Source: Algibacter sp. (GTDB lineage Bacteria; Bacteroidota; Bacteroidia; Flavobacteriales; Flavobacteriaceae). From it: DNA of 64,000 nt. The DNA is taken from the NCBI RefSeq assembly GCF_029245835.1, contig NZ_JAQWOO010000045.1:46245-110244 (forward strand), written 5' to 3'. Below, one piece after another: positions 61,538-64,000 of the stretch (position 1 is its first letter; each line of letters starts with the position of its first letter). Below the pieces are notes generated by a model. It did not search any database. It was not told where the DNA came from and saw only the letters and a program-made list of their open reading frames with translations. The position numbers were made by a program, and so were the translations under genes.

Positions 61538-61982
61538 GTCATGGTTGTGTTTTTATTATAGAAAATAAGTTTTTTAAAAAAAATATCATTTGTAGCGGTA
61601 TAAAATATTTTTTTCTGTAACAACTAGGTTCAATTGTAAGCGGTATTGCAACGGTACATTCAGCATCACCATTAGATAAAGAAATCCAAAGCGATGTGAA
61701 TTATGTTTGATCCATTTGATCCTTGGTTATGGACTAATTGTGGGCTAATACTGAGAACAAAAAAACCTAACTAATTGAATATTAATTGATAGGGTTTTTG
61801 TTTTTGCGGAGAAAGAGGAACTATCCAAATTATCATTTTTCGAGGGTTTTAGGGGCTTTAAAGCGCCCAATATTTTCACGTCCACCGAATTAGCCCCTTT
61901 TTAACAAAAATTTAAAGTTTTGAAAGGTTTACTTCGGTTAAAGAGTCAAATTAGTGTAAATTATGTTCTTAAAAGGTGATTA
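61538..61982. other. Intergenic island edge: gene remnant, terminator and tRNA-end-like sequence
   Basis: 61621-61712 reads VSGIATVHSASPLDKEIQSD to a stop and looks like the tail of a lost gene. 61769-61800 is a hairpin with arms AAAACCTA/TAGGGTTTT and a T-rich end. TGCGGAGAAAGAGGAAC at 61805-61821, read on the minus strand, resembles the end of a tRNA-Ser (TCTCCGCA). This could be an attachment-site remnant; the match is short. I see no other gene here. Confidence 0.4.
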
Positions 61983-62036
61983 TAGTAAACTTTCGAGTGA
62001 AGTACTAATTTTTAGTGCTTTTTCGAAAGTTTACTA
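61983..62036. repeat. 14-bp perfect inverted repeat
   Basis: TAGTAAACTTTCGA (61983-61996) and TCGAAAGTTTACTA (62023-62036), with an inner AGTACT/AGTGCT pair in the 26-nt loop. It lies alone between the island edge and hipBA. It could be a recombination site or a terminator; no T-run follows on the plus strand. Confidence 0.6.
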
Positions 62037-62106
62037 AAGTCCTATCGTTCTGGTTTGATAAGGTAACGTTAAGAATAGTAATTCTACAAAATAATATATT
62101 TAGTGT

Positions 62107-62151
62107 TATAATGGTAAATATGAATTAAAATAAGTATATTTAACCATTATA
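62107..62151. promoter_or_regulatory. Inverted repeat in the hipBA promoter (probable HipB operator)
   Basis: TATAATGGTAAATAT (62107-62121) and the complement of 62136-62151 (TATAATGGTTAAATAT) match except for one inserted base, 11 nt before ATG 62162. Operators of this kind are bound by the HipB-type antitoxin in autoregulation. Confidence 0.65.
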
Positions 62152-62161
62152 TTGGTATATT

Positions 62162-62425
62162 ATGATGGAAATTACTACAATAAAAGATGTGAAAGTCAAG
62201 ATTGGAGAGGCTTGTAAGTCACTTCGTAAATCAAATGATCTATCTCGAGAAGATTTAGCAGAGGTACTTGATGTCTCAAGCACAACCATTCAAAACATTG
62301 AGAATGGTAAAAATGCCACACTAGATAATGTTTTAAAAGTAGCAAATCATTTTGGATTATTGCAATCTATAGCCAATCAAATAGAGAAAGTCTTAGTTGA
62401 TAAAAACGATATTTCACTATATTAA
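62162..62425 (+). CDS. hipB: HipB-like antitoxin (XRE-family HTH)
   Basis: 87 aa. The Cro/CI-type HTH is SNDLSREDLAEVLDVSSTTI followed by QNIENGKNATLDNVLKVANHF. A short C-terminal tail (LLQSIANQIEKVLVD) follows, as in HipB. It is expected to bind the inverted repeat upstream and to neutralise HipA. It lies 3 nt before the hipA ATG. Confidence 0.88.
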   Translation: MMEITTIKDVKVKIGEACKSLRKSNDLSREDLAEVLDVSSTTIQNIENGKNATLDNVLKVANHFGLLQSIANQIEKVLVDKNDISLY

Positions 62426-62428
62426 TAG

Positions 62429-63691
62429 ATGGCTAGAGATAAAATCATAGATGTTGTTGCTTTTGGTCAAGAGATTGGCAAATTGGGCTATGATATAGAT
62501 CATGGTAAATCTTTTTTTCAATACAACCCAGAATTTTTAGAATCTGGTAAATACTCAAAACTTTTTCCCTTTATTTTCAAACGCACAAAACCGGCGCAGG
62601 TATTTACGGAATACCAACAAGATACTTTTCAGGGCTTACCACCAATGATAGCAGATTCCTTACCCGATACCTTTGGTAATATTATATTTCAAGAATGGTT
62701 AACAGCAAGAGGAATCCAAAAAGTAACACCATTGGAGCAGTTAGCCTATGTAGCAGATCGTGGTATGGGTGCCTTAGAGTATAGACCCGTAAAAGAGCTA
62801 CCCAATGCGTCATCCGTAAACATCGATGAAATCATCACCATCTTAGAAAAGGTATTAAAAATAAAAGAGGATACTTCTGGGACAGCCCTTGATGAATTGT
62901 CTTTACTTAACGTTTTCAAGATAGGAACTTCCGCAGGTGGAGCAAGACCAAAAATATTAATATCAGAACATAAAAAAACAGGTAAAATAATCGCTGGTGA
63001 TCGAGAAGTTAGTGAAGACTATAACCATTACCTGGTAAAGTTACATATTGATGATAGCGATGGCTATAACAAAGAAAAAGTAGAATACGCCTATTATTTA
63101 CTAGCACAAGAAGCGGGTATAGAAATGATGCATTCTAAGCTGATAGAAAATAAGCACTTCGCAACACTTAGATACGATAGACAGCACGGAGAAAAACAGC
63201 ACGTATTAACAGTAACAGGTTTAACAGGATGGGACTTTAAAAGTCAACCAGAAAACTCTTCCTATGAGAATGTTTTCAAGGTAGCTTTAGGACTAGAAGT
63301 ACCACATAAGGATTTACAGCAATTATTTAAGCGTATGGTATTTAATCTCGTTTTCAGAAATGTGGACGACCATTTAAAAAACCACAGTTTTATTTATAAC
63401 AAAGAAAGTAATGGTTGGAATTTAGGACCTGCATACGATTTAACCTATGCACTCAATCCACTATTTACATTCAAAATAACATCTAGAGCTTTATCGATTA
63501 ATGGCAAGCGCACTTCATTAACAGTTAAAGATATCCTTACTATTGCTGAAGAATTTTCTATAAAGAATCCTAAAGGAATTATTGATGATGTCCAAGCTTT
63601 AATTCCTCGATGGATGGAGATTGCTAGTGAATTAGCGATACCAGAAAAAATAATAAAAACTATTAAAAATGAAATTAAAAATATTAAATGA
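62429..63691 (+). CDS. hipA: HipA-like serine/threonine kinase toxin
   Basis: 420 aa. N-terminal HipA domain (FQYNPEFLESGKYSKLFPF; LPDTFGNIIFQEWL). The kinase domain has TSAGGARPKILI (P-loop-like), HYLVKLHI (ATP-binding Lys), RYDRQ, the catalytic RNVDDHLKNHSF (Asp313/314) and YDLTYALNP (metal Asp). E. coli HipA phosphorylates glutamyl-tRNA synthetase and induces persistence; the target here is unknown. No island palindrome, so this pair is outside the regulon. Confidence 0.88.
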   Translation: MARDKIIDVVAFGQEIGKLGYDIDHGKSFFQYNPEFLESGKYSKLFPFIFKRTKPAQVFTEYQQDTFQGLPPMIADSLPDTFGNIIFQEWLTARGIQKVTPLEQLAYVADRGMGALEYRPVKELPNASSVNIDEIITILEKVLKIKEDTSGTALDELSLLNVFKIGTSAGGARPKILISEHKKTGKIIAGDREVSEDYNHYLVKLHIDDSDGYNKEKVEYAYYLLAQEAGIEMMHSKLIENKHFATLRYDRQHGEKQHVLTVTGLTGWDFKSQPENSSYENVFKVALGLEVPHKDLQQLFKRMVFNLVFRNVDDHLKNHSFIYNKESNGWNLGPAYDLTYALNPLFTFKITSRALSINGKRTSLTVKDILTIAEEFSIKNPKGIIDDVQALIPRWMEIASELAIPEKIIKTIKNEIKNIK

Positions 63692-64000
63692 CCAACCTGT
63701 AACTAAAACAGTTAGGTTATAAACTAAGGGACTTGGCAAATGTTATGAGAGTACATGGTGGAATAAAAGCGTCAGATTGCACAGTGCCAGTATTAGGTTT
63801 AATCTTATTAAAGTTTGCCCAAAATAGATATAGCCAATATAAATTAATTCACATAATTAAAAATTGAATATCCGTTATAAGTCATAATCCTGTGATATTA
63901 GCAATAACAAGCCTATCGAAGAGTTGGTCTCCAAAATATCTACGATTTAGTTTATAGACGAATTCATTTAAGTATAATTGGAGATATTTTCCTTTAATTT
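63692..64000. other. Intergenic region after hipA, no gene recognised
   Basis: AACCTGTAACT (63694-63704) and AGTTAGGTT (63710-63718) can pair with a bulge, a weak terminator for hipBA. The remaining 280 bases show short stop-filled frames and no repeats or RNA I can name. Confidence 0.4.

Overview
The window is a low-GC chromosomal stretch from a member of the Bacteroidetes, most likely a marine-type Flavobacteriaceae. Evidence for this: promoter -7 boxes of the TAnnTTTG type, few Shine-Dalgarno sites, a type IX secretion (por) tail on a leucine-rich-repeat protein, an Arm-type Bacteroidetes integrase and typical Bacteroidetes lipoproteins. The genus cannot be named from the sequence.

Layout. 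1-2.1 kb is core: the end of a membrane HD phosphodiesterase, then tRNA-Ser(GCT) and tRNA-Pro(TGG). 2.2-4.2 kb is an island edge: a truncated tyrosine-integrase gene cut by an ISL3-type insertion sequence, then a degenerate tRNA 3' half. 4.3-61.5 kb is a dense stress/dormancy island. 61.6-64 kb returns to accessory DNA with a large inverted repeat and a hipBA toxin-antitoxin pair.

The island holds five two-domain universal stress proteins, Hsp20, a BON protein, dodecin, PEP synthase, a 1-Cys peroxiredoxin, an AhpD-like protein, exonuclease III, MscS, two P2-type cation ATPases and a Ca/Na antiporter. It also has a MacAB-like exporter, a GH130 phosphorylase with a GT4 transferase, a hydrolase/phosphoribosyltransferase pair, an erythromycin-esterase fusion, DUF2267, a ribosome hibernation factor (nonsense-truncated) and an eRF1-like protein. 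It encodes its own control: a 969-aa histidine kinase with a canonical LOV (blue-light, flavin) domain, followed 1 nt later by a receiver-Crp/Fnr fusion regulator.

The main discovery is cis-regulatory. A 12-bp palindrome, consensus TGACCTAGGTCA (Crp/Fnr-type TGA-N6-TCA core), occurs at 27 intergenic places between 4968 and 61537. In each case a -7-like box (full consensus TAnnTTTG or one to three mismatches) begins 35 bp after the first base of the site, on the strand of the gene served. That is class II activator geometry (centre near -41). Three sites serve divergent promoters. The simplest reading is one light- or redox-responsive regulon controlling nearly the whole island.

Three of these promoters, in tandem at 26.2-27.4 kb, drive no conserved protein. 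They precede three related non-coding units with a boxA-like leader and hairpins that differ by compensatory base changes: a family of regulon-controlled RNAs that I do not recognise.

Several genes in the island are broken: an AI-2E transporter, an OmpA-like protein, a CheB-CheR-PAS-kinase, an HtrA protease, a general-stress protein, a TerB-like fragment and the hibernation factor. Some lesions are single bases in homopolymers and could be sequencing errors. Others are internal deletions and must be real.
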